DNA of 64,000 bases from Streptomyces sp. NBS 14/10 (GCF_002224125.1 NZ_NCSM01000003.1:193747-257746), one strand, 5' to 3'; counted from the stretch's first letter, positions 46,835 to 55,636 are shown. Program-made: numbers and translations. The notes: generated from the sequence alone by a model not told the origin.

Positions 46835-47248
46835 GTGACAATCACGGGCAAAATTCTGCGGTTTGACGAGTTTCGCGGCTACGGGTTCATCGCTCCCGAC
46901 GACGGCGGCGAGGACGTCTTCATGCACGCCAACGACCTGCTGGACGAGAAGCATCTGTTCCAGCCGGGCAGCAAGGTGGAGTTCGTCCCGGAGTACGGCG
47001 ACAAGGGTCCCAAGGCGGCCGAAGTACGGATCGTCCAGCGGGCCGCCGTGGTCCGGACCCACACACCGGGACCGGCCGCCGACTCGGGCGACGACACCAT
47101 GTGCGATGTGCTGTCGATCTCCGAGTTCCGGCAGGAGCTGACCGAGGCGCTGGTCGAGGTGGGCGGCACGCTGACCGCCGACCAGATCAAGCAGGTACGC
47201 AGACGCGTGCTCGAACTGGCTCAGGCGCACAACTGGATCGAGTCCTAA
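46835..47248 (+). CDS. Cold-shock domain protein with C-terminal extension
   Basis: 137 residues from a GTG. Residues 1-65 are a CSD with RNP1 RGYGFIAPDDG and RNP2 EDVFMHAND, which bind single-stranded nucleic acid. The C-terminal half (SISEFRQELTEALVEVGG, LTADQIKQVRRRVLEL) is a predicted helical add-on found in actinobacterial long Csp forms. It may act as RNA chaperone and transcription antiterminator. A textbook terminator follows. Confidence 0.9.
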   Translation: MTITGKILRFDEFRGYGFIAPDDGGEDVFMHANDLLDEKHLFQPGSKVEFVPEYGDKGPKAAEVRIVQRAAVVRTHTPGPAADSGDDTMCDVLSISEFRQELTEALVEVGGTLTADQIKQVRRRVLELAQAHNWIES

Positions 47249-47268
47249 GGGGCTTGGAGCGCCACACC

Positions 47269-47313
47269 GAACCGCCGCGCGGGGCATCGCCCCTGCCGCG
47301 GCGGTTCTTTTTT
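47269..47313 (+). terminator. Rho-independent terminator of the cold-shock gene
   Basis: Stem GAACCGCCGCG (47269-47279) with CGCGGCGGTTC (47297-47307), then six T residues (47308-47313). Confidence 0.9.
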
Positions 47314-47335
47314 CAGCGGGACTCTTGCGAGGAAC

Positions 47336-47365
47336 CCCGGCCGTTCACGGCCGGGAGGAATCGCA
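47336..47365 (+). ncRNA. Possible TnpB guide-RNA-like hairpin or old element end
   Basis: CCCGGCCGT/ACGGCCGGG (47336-47355) forms a 9-bp stem with a 2-base loop, followed by AGGAATCGCA. From memory, actinobacterial TnpB elements often end in a GC hairpin plus GAGGA. Here the motif lies before, not after, the tnpB gene. It may be the scaffold end of a lost second element or part of the left end. Confidence 0.35.
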
Positions 47366-47375
47366 TCCTGTGATG

Positions 47376-47392
47376 GCGACGCGGAGCGTCGC
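47376..47392. repeat. Small stem-loop in the left flank of the TnpB element
   Basis: GCGACGC (47376-47382), GGA, GCGTCGC (47386-47392). Subterminal hairpins are usual in IS200/IS605-type ends. The exact left boundary is not visible. Confidence 0.35.
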
Positions 47393-47538
47393 GGCATCGT
47401 CTCTGCCGGGTGCGGAGCACTGCATCGCAGCCCGGCGGAGCCGGTGAGGCGAATGCGTGTGCGATGGGGTCGCGCGTGCGAGTGAACTGACGTTCGGAAC
47501 CGGAGTGTTTGTGCGTCTGACCACGTAGTGTCGCGGTC

Positions 47539-48792
47539 ATGAAGCTGACGGTCCTGGTGAAGCTGCTGCCGACGCCCGAGCAGGCGTCGGCCCTGGAGGC
47601 GACCCTGACCGCCTGCAACGAGGCCGCCAACTGGGCCAGTTCGCTCGCCTACGAACGCGGCGTCAGCCGGAACTTCGGCTTGCGCAAACTCACCTATACG
47701 CAGATCCGTGCCCGGTGGAAGCTCGGGGCACAGGCTGCCCAGCACGTCATCAAGAAGACATGCGATGCGTACGCCACCTTGAGGGCGAACCTGAAGGCCG
47801 GGAACTTCGGCAGGCCGGGCTCGAAGCGCTACCGCAAGGCCACCGGGAAACCGATCACCTTCCGCCCGGAGGGTGCCCAGCCGTATGACGACCGGATGCT
47901 GTCCTGGCAGATCGCTGAGCGGCGGGTCTCGATCTGGACACTGGCCGGCCGCATCAAGGACGTGGCGTTCACTGCTTCCGTGGAGCAGCTTGCCACTCTT
48001 GCCCTGCACCGCCGGGGCGAGTCGGACCTGGTGTATCGCGACGGCATGTGGTTCCTGATGGCGACCTGCGAGGTGCCCGAGGCGCCGCTGAACACCGAGC
48101 CTGCGGACTTCCTGGGCATCGACCTGGGCGTCGTCAACATCGCCACCACCTCGGACGGCGAGATCCTGGCCGGGCGCTGTCTCAACCGCACCCGGGTGCG
48201 CGAGCGGGCGCTACGCACCAAGCTGCAGCGGAAGAACACGCCGTCGGCCAGGCGCCGGTTGAAGAAGCGGCGCCGCAAGGAGGCGCGGCGGGCGAGGGAC
48301 GTCAATCACAAGATCGCGAAGCATGTGGTGGCCGTGGCAGAACGCACCGGTCGCGGGATCGCCCTTGAAGATCTGACGGGCATCCGTGAGCGGGTACGGC
48401 TTGGTAAGCCCCAACGGGCCACCGTGCACTCCTGGGCCTTCGCCCAACTGGGCGGCTTCATCGCATACAAGGCCCGCAAGGCGGGGGTGCCGGTGGTGCA
48501 CGTCGATCCGGCGTACACCTCCCGCACCTGCGCCGAATGCGGCCATATCGACAAGGCGAACCGGGTGAGTCAAGCCTGGTTCGCGTGCCGGTCCTGCGGA
48601 TTCGTTGATCACGCGGACCGGAACGGCTCCCGCAACATCCGCGCCCGCGCGCGACAGTTGTGGCGACGCGGGGCCCCGTCAACGGCCCCCGCCCCATCAC
48701 CGCGTCAGCGGGATGGGGCTGGACGCAAACGCAGCGCCACAGCCAGTGGCGCCCGTTGCGCAAGCCCGTCACTTTCAGTGACGAGCAGTTGA
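47539..48792 (+). CDS. tnpB: TnpB RNA-guided nuclease of an IS1341-like element
   Basis: 417 residues. The N-terminal OrfB_HTH region (LLPTPEQASALEATLTACN) leads to a RuvC-like nuclease. The catalytic acids are Asp in FLGIDLGVVNIA (about 194), Glu in IALEDLTGIR (about 276) and Asp in DHADRNGSRNI (about 359). The zinc finger is CAECG...CRSCG. All are intact, so the enzyme may be active. No tnpA transposase is next to it. The gene is convergent with the OmpA-family gene and separates the prepilin peptidase side from the main Tad operon. Confidence 0.9.
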   Translation: MKLTVLVKLLPTPEQASALEATLTACNEAANWASSLAYERGVSRNFGLRKLTYTQIRARWKLGAQAAQHVIKKTCDAYATLRANLKAGNFGRPGSKRYRKATGKPITFRPEGAQPYDDRMLSWQIAERRVSIWTLAGRIKDVAFTASVEQLATLALHRRGESDLVYRDGMWFLMATCEVPEAPLNTEPADFLGIDLGVVNIATTSDGEILAGRCLNRTRVRERALRTKLQRKNTPSARRRLKKRRRKEARRARDVNHKIAKHVVAVAERTGRGIALEDLTGIRERVRLGKPQRATVHSWAFAQLGGFIAYKARKAGVPVVHVDPAYTSRTCAECGHIDKANRVSQAWFACRSCGFVDHADRNGSRNIRARARQLWRRGAPSTAPAPSPRQRDGAGRKRSATASGARCASPSLSVTSS

Positions 48793-48793
48793 C
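48767..48793 (+). ncRNA. Probable right end / guide-RNA scaffold end of the TnpB element
   Basis: CGTCACT (48767-48773), TTC, AGTGACG (48777-48783), then AGCAGTTGAC. The tnpB stop codon lies within AGTTGAC. In TnpB systems the guide RNA comes from this overlap of gene 3' end and element end, with the guide taken from the bases that follow (from about 48794). The exact boundary is inferred. Confidence 0.5.
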
Positions 48794-48810
48794 GCCCCGG
48801 TGACCGTCAG

Positions 48811-49527
48811 CTACTCCCCCGAGCGGGCGAAGCTGACCTCGACCCGGCGGTTCTTCTTGCGCCCCTCCTCCGTGGAGTTGTCCGCGATCGGGTACTGCTC
48901 GCCGTAGCCGCGGATCTGGTACTGGACGGAGGAGTCCAGGTTCGCGGAGAGCGCGTGCTGGACGGCGTTGGCCCGTTCCTTGGAGAGCTTGAGGCCGTGC
49001 AGCGCGGAGCCGAGGTCGTCGGTGAAGCCGAAGACGCGGACGCTGGTCGCGTTCTGCTTCTCGATCTCCTGGGCGATGGCCCTGATCCGGGCGTTGGCCT
49101 CGCCGCCGAGCTTGGAGCTGTCCTTCTCGAACAGCACCTCGGCCTGGAGGGCGAACTTGACCTTGGCGTTGGTGTCCTCGCGGCGCTCGTCGCCGTCGTC
49201 GGTCTCGACGACCGACTTGATGTCCAGCACCCGGCCGGGGGCCAGCTTCGCGCTCCCGGGCAGCCGCAGATCGGGGTCCTTCGCGTCGATCTTGACCGGT
49301 GGCGTGGTGTCGGCGGGGGCGCCGGGGCCGCTGTCTGCGTGGGCCGCCGGGGCGGGGGTGACCAGGAGCGCGGTGGAGGCGAGCGCGGCGGCGATCAGCG
49401 CGGCCCGGCGGACGCGGGCGCGGCGGTCGGCGGCGCGGCGCTCGGCGGCACGGCGCTCGGCGGCACGGCGGTCACGGGCGTCGGAGGCGCTGCGGTCGTG
49501 GGCGCCGCGGTCGTCGAGTGTGGTCAT
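48811..49527 (-). CDS. OmpA-family (peptidoglycan-binding) exported protein
   Basis: 238 residues. An Arg/Ala repeat-rich head (AAERRAAERRAADRRA) precedes a signal segment (AALIAAALASTALLVTPAPAAHA). The C-terminal 110 residues are an OmpA_C domain: FEKDSSKLGGEANARIRAIA, VRVFGFTDDLGS, SKERANAVQHALSANL and YGEQYPIADNSTEEGRKKNR with the Asp/Arg pair that holds diaminopimelate. It should tether the Tad apparatus to the wall. Last gene of the Tad operon, 7 bases after the lipoprotein gene. Confidence 0.85.
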   Translation of the reverse strand: MTTLDDRGAHDRSASDARDRRAAERRAAERRAADRRARVRRAALIAAALASTALLVTPAPAAHADSGPGAPADTTPPVKIDAKDPDLRLPGSAKLAPGRVLDIKSVVETDDGDERREDTNAKVKFALQAEVLFEKDSSKLGGEANARIRAIAQEIEKQNATSVRVFGFTDDLGSALHGLKLSKERANAVQHALSANLDSSVQYQIRGYGEQYPIADNSTEEGRKKNRRVEVSFARSGE

Positions 49528-49534
49528 CGCCGGC

Positions 49535-50134
49535 TCATCCCGTGAGCTCGATGCTGACCGACGGCATGGTCGGAATCTGGAAGTCGACCTTGGTGACGTT
49601 CGACGGCGGGGCCGGGAACTGGGCGAACAGCGGGCGGCTCGCGTTCGGCTTGATCCCCGAGAGCCCCGTCGTACACAGGCACTCCCCGTCGGTGTCCCGC
49701 AGCACCAGATAGCGCTTCTTGCCGGCCGAGTCGACGAGCGAGGCGCCCGACACGGACGACCGGGACTTCATCTCGGTCTCCTTGGAGCGCCAGTCCACCG
49801 CGTTGAAGAGCTGATCGCCGCGGTTGGTCACCGTCGCGTTCACCGTGACGAACCCGCCGCCGTCCCGGATCGCGGAGTGCACGGTGACCACGATCCCGTT
49901 CGGGCCCTTGATCTCGCCGATGGTCTTGTCGGAGTCGGCCGCGGGCTCGCTGTCCTTGCCGTCGCCGTCGTCCCCGGCCCGGCTGTCCTTGGCGGCCGTG
50001 GACTTCTGGCCCGCGCCGTCGTCCGGCTTCTTGCCGTCGTCGCTGCCGCACCCGGCCACGGCGAGGGCCAGGGCCGCCGCGAGCACCCCCACGGCGGCCC
50101 CCCTCCGGGCCTTCGTCGTGTGCCGAATGCTCAT
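49535..50134 (-). CDS. Lipoprotein of the Tad operon
   Basis: 199 residues. A signal peptide with lipobox (AALALAVAGCGSDD) is followed by a charged Asp/Gly/Lys linker. A beta-rich domain follows from about 75 (VTVHSAIRDGGGFVTVNATV, LFAQFPAPPSNVTKVDFQIP). The domain resembles DUF4352-like immunoglobulin folds but no family is certain. It lies between the TadG-like gene and the OmpA gene, and probably works at the outer face of the membrane with them. Confidence 0.75.
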   Translation of the reverse strand: MSIRHTTKARRGAAVGVLAAALALAVAGCGSDDGKKPDDGAGQKSTAAKDSRAGDDGDGKDSEPAADSDKTIGEIKGPNGIVVTVHSAIRDGGGFVTVNATVTNRGDQLFNAVDWRSKETEMKSRSSVSGASLVDSAGKKRYLVLRDTDGECLCTTGLSGIKPNASRPLFAQFPAPPSNVTKVDFQIPTMPSVSIELTG

Positions 50135-50188
50135 CGCTCGGTGTCCCTCACTCTTCGTTGATGCTTCGTTCGCAGTCGTCAGTCGGCG

Positions 50189-50929
50189 TCAGTCGGCGAG
50201 ATGGACGGAGAACAGGTCCTTGGCGTCGGGGAAGAGATCGAGGTGCTCGGGGTCGATGGTGATGTCCTTGCCCTCGCAGACCAGACCGATGACGGGCTTC
50301 TCGTCCTTGCCGCCCTCGTCCTTGCCGTCACCGCCGTCGCCCTTGCCGCCGTCGTCCTTGTCGTCGTCGCCCTTACCGTTGTCGCCCTTACCGTCGTCGG
50401 TGGGGTCGGGCAGCGGAGCCGGCGCCTCGTACGTACAGCGCGGCTCGACGACCGCCTTGGCGCGCGCGGTCGCGTGCTTGGTCTCCGTACCGGGGATGAC
50501 GGACTTGCCGACCGCCTTCTGGGTCTCGACCGTGACGGTGAACGAGACGGGCAGATAGCCCGGGACGCACCCTCCGTCGGTGACGTCCGCGTCGTTCTCG
50601 CCGGCGAACCACTGGGCCTGGTCGCACGGGTCGCGCAGCGGATGGAAGCCCCGGCCGTTCAGCAGGTCTTCCAAGGTCTGCTCGTCGGTGATCGCGCCTG
50701 TGATCGCGTCCAGCAGGCCCTTGCGCAACTGGGCGCGGAAGTCCTCGGCCGCGCCGAGCGCCGCCGCGTCGGCCGCGGTCTGGCCGCCGTTGCGGGTGGC
50801 GCCCGCCTGGCCGACCGCGAAGAGGGCGAGCGCCAGGAAGAGCAGGCCCGCCACGGCTGTGATGTAAATCGGGAACGCCTGCCCCGCGTCACCGGCCAGG
50901 CGGGGGTGGCGAAAGCGGCGAGGGGTCAC
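50189..50929 (-). CDS. TadG-like pilus assembly protein
   Basis: 246 residues from the GTG at 50929. The N-terminal GDAGQAFPIYITAVAGLLFL and the following helix (GQTAADAAALGAAEDFRAQL) match the TadE/TadG pilin-like membrane segment. The middle is extracytoplasmic with four cysteines. An Asp/Lys/Gly spacer (GKGDGGDGKDEGGKDEK) lies near residue 200. The frame is open upstream through the pilin gene to 51403, which is judged accidental. It begins 9 bases after the pilin stop. Confidence 0.82.
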   Translation of the reverse strand: MTPRRFRHPRLAGDAGQAFPIYITAVAGLLFLALALFAVGQAGATRNGGQTAADAAALGAAEDFRAQLRKGLLDAITGAITDEQTLEDLLNGRGFHPLRDPCDQAQWFAGENDADVTDGGCVPGYLPVSFTVTVETQKAVGKSVIPGTETKHATARAKAVVEPRCTYEAPAPLPDPTDDGKGDNGKGDDDKDDGGKGDGGDGKDEGGKDEKPVIGLVCEGKDITIDPEHLDLFPDAKDLFSVHLAD

Positions 50930-50937
50930 GGGGCCGG

Positions 50938-51102
50938 TCAGATGCCGACGACCTCGGAGATCTTGTCGGAGATGGCGTTTGCGATCATGCTGCCGAAGTC
51001 CGTCGTCGACAGGACGAGGACAATGGCGACCACCACGGCGATGATGCCCAGATACTCGATCGAGGTCTGCCCCCGGTCGTTCCGCATGACGCGCTTCCCC
51101 AT
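50938..51102 (-). CDS. Flp-type pilin subunit
   Basis: 54 residues from the ATG at 51102, with GGAGGGGAAC upstream. The sequence RNDRGQTSIEYLGIIAVV shows the Flp prepilin motif G/XXXXEY, with cleavage after Gly and the Glu at position 5 of the mature chain. A single hydrophobic helix and a short polar end follow. It is the major pilin candidate of the Tad system and the likely substrate of the A24 peptidase at 45433. Confidence 0.88.
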   Translation of the reverse strand: MGKRVMRNDRGQTSIEYLGIIAVVVAIVLVLSTTDFGSMIANAISDKISEVVGI

Positions 51103-51399
51103 TGTGTTCCCCTCCATGGGTGGCCGTACCGCTCCGGTCCGGCGACTCAACCCCCGTGGTGCCGCTCGCGACACGAGCAAAGTACGCCGAAACACCTGCC
51201 CGGGAACAGTGCCTACGGCACCATTGCATGCCCATTTCGAGGCGTTCGAACCGCGTCGTCATCTTCCGGCCGACCTTCAGATCGGTATTCCGGCTGGCGC
51301 GACCCATACGTTTCACCCCCTCCCGGCCCGAGGAGTCTCCGTGTCCAACTGTCCCATATCCGATTGCAATCGCGAAGACACTTCGCCGAATCCAGCCGG
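51103..51399. other. 297-base leader between tadC and the Flp pilin gene
   Basis: The only long gap inside the Tad operon, so it probably carries a separate pilin promoter. CGATTGCAATCG (51361-51372) is a perfect palindrome and GCGAAG/CTTCGC next to it forms a small hairpin. On the minus strand an ATG at 51307 has a good GGGAGGGGGTG site, but its frame only runs through the pilin gene out of phase. Confidence 0.5.
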
Positions 51400-52293
51400 T
51401 CAATCCCCGGTGATGGAGCCGAAATCCGTGCCCGATCCGATGAAGAAGCCCGCGATGAGCAGGATCATCGTGCCCGGCACCATAAAGGTCGTGACCACCA
51501 TGGTCGCCTTGGGCACCGCACGGGCCGCGCGCCGCCGGGCGTTCTGCGCATCGGTGCGCCGCATATCGTTCGCAATGGCGATCAACGTCTCGACGATCGG
51601 CGCGCCGAGCTCCTCGCCCTGCTGCAGCGCGGTGACGAACTGAGCGACCTGCTCGGAGTCGTTCCGCTTCCGCAATTCCTCGAACGCCTGTCTGCGGCTC
51701 ACCCCCATGTCCATTTGCCGAAGCGTGATGCGAAGTTCATCCGCCCAGGGGCCCTCGTACTTCTCCGCCACCCGGTCCAGCGCCTGACGGAAGCTCAACC
51801 CGGCGCTCACCACCACCGCCAGCACATCCAGAAAGTCCGGCAGCGTCCGCTCGATCGCGTGCCGGCGCTCCCGTACAGCCGCCCAGATGCCGACCTCGAT
51901 CCAGAACAGCCCGAAGGCGACCAGCACCAGGGCGAGCAGCAGCTGCCCCTTCATCAGCATCACCAGCGCGCCGCCGAAGCCGAGGATGCCGTACACCGCG
52001 CGCCGCGCCGCATAGCGGTCGACCGTCAGCCCGCCCGGATTGCCCGCCAGATCGATCCGCCGCCGGACCTTGCCGACCCGCTTCTCGCCCATCACCCGCA
52101 GCACGAACGGGGCGTAGCGCATACCGAGCCGGTCGACGGCCGAGCCGACCACCGTCGTACGCGTCGCCCCGACCTCCAGCGCCACCGCCAGGTCGCTGGG
52201 CAGCTTGGCCTCGCTGCGGTAGAGCGCTATGCCGTACGCGACGCCCGCCACCGACAGCCCAGCCACCAGCGCCAGCAGCACACCGATCGCCAT
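51400..52293 (-). CDS. tadC: TadC-like inner membrane platform protein
   Basis: 297 residues from the ATG at 52293. A first membrane segment at the N-terminus and one near 120 are followed by the T2SSF domain: LPDFLDVLAVVVSAGLSFRQ, MDMGVSRRQAFEELRKR and VAQFVTALQQGEELGAPIVE. It ends with a membrane hairpin. With TadB it forms the platform on which the TadA ATPase acts. It starts 14 bases after tadB ends. Confidence 0.9.
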   Translation of the reverse strand: MAIGVLLALVAGLSVAGVAYGIALYRSEAKLPSDLAVALEVGATRTTVVGSAVDRLGMRYAPFVLRVMGEKRVGKVRRRIDLAGNPGGLTVDRYAARRAVYGILGFGGALVMLMKGQLLLALVLVAFGLFWIEVGIWAAVRERRHAIERTLPDFLDVLAVVVSAGLSFRQALDRVAEKYEGPWADELRITLRQMDMGVSRRQAFEELRKRNDSEQVAQFVTALQQGEELGAPIVETLIAIANDMRRTDAQNARRRAARAVPKATMVVTTFMVPGTMILLIAGFFIGSGTDFGSITGD

Positions 52294-52307
52294 GCCTTCC
52301 GCCCCTC

Positions 52308-53246
52308 TCAGACGTCGATCTTCGACATACGGCGAATCAGGAAGAAGCCGACCCCGTACAGCGCGAAGGCCACCACCACCGCGGCCTGGCCCCAGAAGTT
52401 GGAGGTCATCCGGTCCAGGGAGCCGGACGCGATCCGGTTCATCAGCAGCAGCGTGCCGATGCCCATCAGCGGGACCACATACGCGGTGACGGTGACCTGG
52501 GACAGCTGGGTGCGGACCTCGCGCCTCGTCTCCTTGCGCTCCTCCAGCGTCTGGGTGAGATTGCGCAGCGAGCTGACGACGGTTCCGCCCGCCCGGTTGG
52601 ACAGTACGAGCGTGGTGACCAGCACGACCAGCTCCCGGGACGGCAGGCGCTCGGCCAGCTCGCCCAGCGCGTCGTCGATCGAATGGCCGACCGCCAGCTT
52701 GTCGGCGACCTTCGCCAACTCCTCCCCCGCCGGGGCCTCCATCTCGTCGGCCGCCATGCCCAGCGCGGTACGCAGCGCCAGCCCCGCCTGCGTGGCGTTG
52801 GCCAGGATCCGCGACAGCTCGGGCAGTTGGTTGATGAACTTCTCGATCCGCTTCTGCCGCTGCCAGTTGAGGAACGCGAACGCGGACCAGACGGCGACCA
52901 CGGCCGCTATCGGCCCGAAGAACGCCGCGAGCAGCGCCGCCGCCACCACCCACAGGCCGATCGCCGCGCCCGCCATATAGACGAAGAACTCACCGGGGGT
53001 GACGTCAAGACCCGTCGAGGCCAGCCGCAGCTCCAGCTTCCGCCCGAGCCCGGTGGAGCGCAGCCGCCGGTCCACCCGCGCGAAGCGGCGCGGCCGGCCG
53101 GACAGCGGCAGCGACCCCGTATCGGAGAGCCGGTCGAACAGCGCCTGCTGGGCGGCCTTGCCCCGGGCGTACGTATGCACGCCCGCGACGCCCAGCGCGC
53201 CGCACACCAGCGTCGCCCCGACCGCCACCACCGCCAGTTGGTCCAT
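52308..53246 (-). CDS. tadB: TadB-like inner membrane platform protein
   Basis: 312 residues. N-terminal membrane anchor, a pair of segments near 95-125, then the T2SSF domain with [39 protein letters not shown] and [20 protein letters not shown]. The C-terminal hairpin is [19 protein letters not shown]. It starts 6 bases after tadA, in the usual Tad order A-B-C. Confidence 0.92.
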   Translation of the reverse strand: MDQLAVVAVGATLVCGALGVAGVHTYARGKAAQQALFDRLSDTGSLPLSGRPRRFARVDRRLRSTGLGRKLELRLASTGLDVTPGEFFVYMAGAAIGLWVVAAALLAAFFGPIAAVVAVWSAFAFLNWQRQKRIEKFINQLPELSRILANATQAGLALRTALGMAADEMEAPAGEELAKVADKLAVGHSIDDALGELAERLPSRELVVLVTTLVLSNRAGGTVVSSLRNLTQTLEERKETRREVRTQLSQVTVTAYVVPLMGIGTLLLMNRIASGSLDRMTSNFWGQAAVVVAFALYGVGFFLIRRMSKIDV

Positions 53247-53252
53247 GCCCGG

Positions 53253-54611
53253 CTACCTCCGCTCACTCGGGCTGTACACGGCCCCGCGCACGCTCAGCTG
53301 CGCCGGGAACGCGGCCACACCGAACGCGGGCGGCACCGACTCGCTCGCCAGCCGCAGCCGGTCCGCGGCCCGCTCCGGCAGCGGGAAGTACGAGAACCGC
53401 CCGTGCACGATACGGTCCGCGCCCATCGGCTCGGCGTCGAACCGGCAGACGGTCGCGATGCGGTACTCCTCGTGGCCATGGCTGTCGAGCAGTGCGACCT
53501 CGCTGATCCGCCGCGAGCCGTCGGCGTGCCGGACGAGCTGCACGATGCAGTCGACCGCGCTGTTGATCTGGTCGCGCAGCGCCTCGTACGGAATCGCCAC
53601 ATCCGACATCGAGGCGAGCGTCTGCAGCCGCATCAGCGCGTCCTCCGCGCTGTTGGCGTGCACGGTGGCCAGCGAGCCGTCATGGCCGGTCGACATGGCC
53701 TGCAGCATGTCCAGGGTCTCCCCGCCGCGCACCTCGCCGACGATGATGCGGTCGGGGCGCATACGGAGTGAGTTGCGCACCAGGTCGCGGATGGTGATCA
53801 GGCCCTTGCCCTCGACGTTGGGCGGGCGGGACTCCAGGCGGATGACGTGCGTCTGCTGCAGCTGAAGCTCCGCCGCGTCCTCGACGGTGATGATCCGCTC
53901 GCCCTCCGGGATCAGCCCGGACAGGGAGTTGAGCAGCGTCGTCTTCCCGGAGCCGGTCGGCCCGGACACCACGACGTTGAACTTCGCCCGCACCAGCGCG
54001 GCGAGCAGCAGCAGCGTCTGCTCGTCCAGCGTGCCCATGCCGATCAGCTCGTGCAGGGTGTACGCGCGCGGGAAGCGGCGGATGGTGAGCGTGGCGCCGG
54101 TGAGCGCGAGCGGCGGGATGATCACGTTGACCCGCTCGCCGGACGGCAGCCGGGCGTCCACCATCGGATTCGACTCGTCCACGCGGCGGTTGACCGTCGA
54201 GACGATCCGCTCGATGGTCTGCATCAGCTGCTCCTCGGACGCGAAGCGCACGGGGACGAGCTCGACCCGGCCTGAGCGCTCCACGAAGATCTGGTCCGGG
54301 CCGTTGACCATGATCTCGGTGATGGAGGCGTCCTCCAGGAGCGGTTCGAGTACGCCGAGGCCCAATGCCTCGTCCACGACCCGGCGGATCAGCTGCGACC
54401 GCTCGGTGGTGGACAGCACCGGGCCCTCGCGGCTGATGATGTGCCCGAGGACGCGCTCAAGCCGCGAACGCCGCTCGCCGGCGGCGAGCGAGGACATCTC
54501 CGCGAGGTCGATCTCCTCGAGCAGCTTGGCGCGGTAGACGGAGACGAGATGCCCGTCCTCCCGCCCCTCACCGGGCCCCTCGGGCGCGGTGATGCGTGCC
54601 CGCAGGCTCAT
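53253..54611 (-). CDS. tadA: TadA/CpaF secretion ATPase
   Basis: 452 residues. The N-terminal domain has [20 protein letters not shown]. The ATPase core has Walker [19 protein letters not shown] (about 212-229), Asp-box [16 protein letters not shown], Walker [21 protein letters not shown] and the His box [14 protein letters not shown]. The hexamer powers pilus extension and retraction in Tad systems. A GTGTCCTCC-like region precedes the start. Confidence 0.94.
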   Translation of the reverse strand: MSLRARITAPEGPGEGREDGHLVSVYRAKLLEEIDLAEMSSLAAGERRSRLERVLGHIISREGPVLSTTERSQLIRRVVDEALGLGVLEPLLEDASITEIMVNGPDQIFVERSGRVELVPVRFASEEQLMQTIERIVSTVNRRVDESNPMVDARLPSGERVNVIIPPLALTGATLTIRRFPRAYTLHELIGMGTLDEQTLLLLAALVRAKFNVVVSGPTGSGKTTLLNSLSGLIPEGERIITVEDAAELQLQQTHVIRLESRPPNVEGKGLITIRDLVRNSLRMRPDRIIVGEVRGGETLDMLQAMSTGHDGSLATVHANSAEDALMRLQTLASMSDVAIPYEALRDQINSAVDCIVQLVRHADGSRRISEVALLDSHGHEEYRIATVCRFDAEPMGADRIVHGRFSYFPLPERAADRLRLASESVPPAFGVAAFPAQLSVRGAVYSPSERR

Positions 54612-54705
54612 CGGTGTCCTCCTTGTACTGGTATGCGGCTCCGCCGCGTGATGGGCTCCGACCGCCGGTCCCCTGACGGGGGCCGGTCCCCTGACGGGCC
54701 GCCGG

Positions 54706-55632
54706 TCAGCCGTCGTCGCACGGCATCGTCGCGCTCCTCTTCGCGTTCCCGAAGCTCACGCCGGGAATCACCGACGGGATGTCCACCGTGGCGGTCGCCC
54801 GCGTCTGCCCGTCCCCGCACGGGGTGACGCCGACGTCCGTCCCGTCCGCCAGCCATCCGCTCATCGCCGCCAGCCCCGCGGCCGCAGGGCTGGTCTTCAC
54901 CTCGTCGAGCGAGGCCGTACGCGCCGCCGCGCGGGCCGCCGTGCCCGCCTGCTGCACGGTGTACGCGGCAAGGCCCAGCTGAACGGCGGCCAGCGCGACC
55001 AGGATCAGCACCGGCAGAAAGCCGAGGAACTCGATCGAGGCCGACCCTCGATCGCGGCGCTGGGCGCGACGTCGGTCGCGCGCGAAGCCCGCCGCGCGAG
55101 CCGAGCGAGCCGCCGCCGCGCGCAGCGCACTCCCCGCGCGCCCGGGCGCCGTCTCGCGCCCCCGCGTCTCGGGTGCCACCGCCGAGCCCCCGGCGCGCGC
55201 CGCACCCCCGACGGACACGGCAGCCCCAGCCGCCGCCGCGCGTCCGGCGCCCGCACCAGGGGCCACCACCGCGCGCCCCGTACACACCTCGCCCCCGACG
55301 GCCGCGACAGACCCGGCCGCCGCCGCGCGTCCGGCGCCCGCACCAGGGGCCACCACCGCCCCGCCATCCGCAGCCCCGCGCCGGGGCACCGCCGTGCGCC
55401 GTACGAGCGCGGCGCGCTCCGCGCGAGCCGCTGCCCCACGCCGTACCGCCGCCCGGGCACGCCCCGCACGCCCGGTCGCCGTCTCACGCCGCCGCGCCTC
55501 GGGTGCCACCGCCACGCCTCCGGCGCGCGCCTCACCCCCGGCGGCCGCGGAAGGCCCGGCCACTACCGCGCGCCCGGCCCCCGCTCCAGGGGCCACCGTC
55601 CCGCGCCCGCTCACCGCCCCACGCGCGGCCAT
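54706..55632 (-). CDS. TadE-type pseudopilin with repeat-rich N-terminal extension
   Basis: 308 residues from the ATG at 55632. Only the last 120 are TadE-like: RGSASIEFLGFLPVLILVAL carries the G/XXXXEF-type prepilin site and helix, followed by an extracytoplasmic part with two cysteines. The first 190 residues are Ala/Gly/Arg-rich with duplicated units (VAPGAGAGRAAAAG, VAPEARRRETATGRAG / VAPETRGRETAPGRAG). A much shorter protein starting nearer the TadE part is an alternative if the extension is not translated. Confidence 0.75.
   Translation of the reverse strand: MAARGAVSGRGTVAPGAGAGRAVVAGPSAAAGGEARAGGVAVAPEARRRETATGRAGRARAAVRRGAAARAERAALVRRTAVPRRGAADGGAVVAPGAGAGRAAAAGSVAAVGGEVCTGRAVVAPGAGAGRAAAAGAAVSVGGAARAGGSAVAPETRGRETAPGRAGSALRAAAARSARAAGFARDRRRAQRRDRGSASIEFLGFLPVLILVALAAVQLGLAAYTVQQAGTAARAAARTASLDEVKTSPAAAGLAAMSGWLADGTDVGVTPCGDGQTRATATVDIPSVIPGVSFGNAKRSATMPCDDG
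55231..55272 (-). repeat. 42-bp direct repeat inside the TadE extension, copy 1
   Basis: Identical to 55318-55359, 87 bases (29 codons) away and in frame. Both contain GCCCGCACCAGGGGCCACCA. Less perfect copies extend over 55140-55610. Confidence 0.85.
55318..55359 (-). repeat. 42-bp direct repeat inside the TadE extension, copy 2
   Basis: Exact copy of 55231-55272, encoding the same GAGAGRAAAAG segment. Confidence 0.85.
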
Positions 55633-55636
55633 CGCC

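Noticed and set aside
50930..51403. N-terminal extension of the TadG-like gene through the pilin gene
   Set aside because: The pilin frame has its own ribosome site and a complete prepilin motif, and the extension has no domain. The GTG at 50929 gives the normal TadG start.
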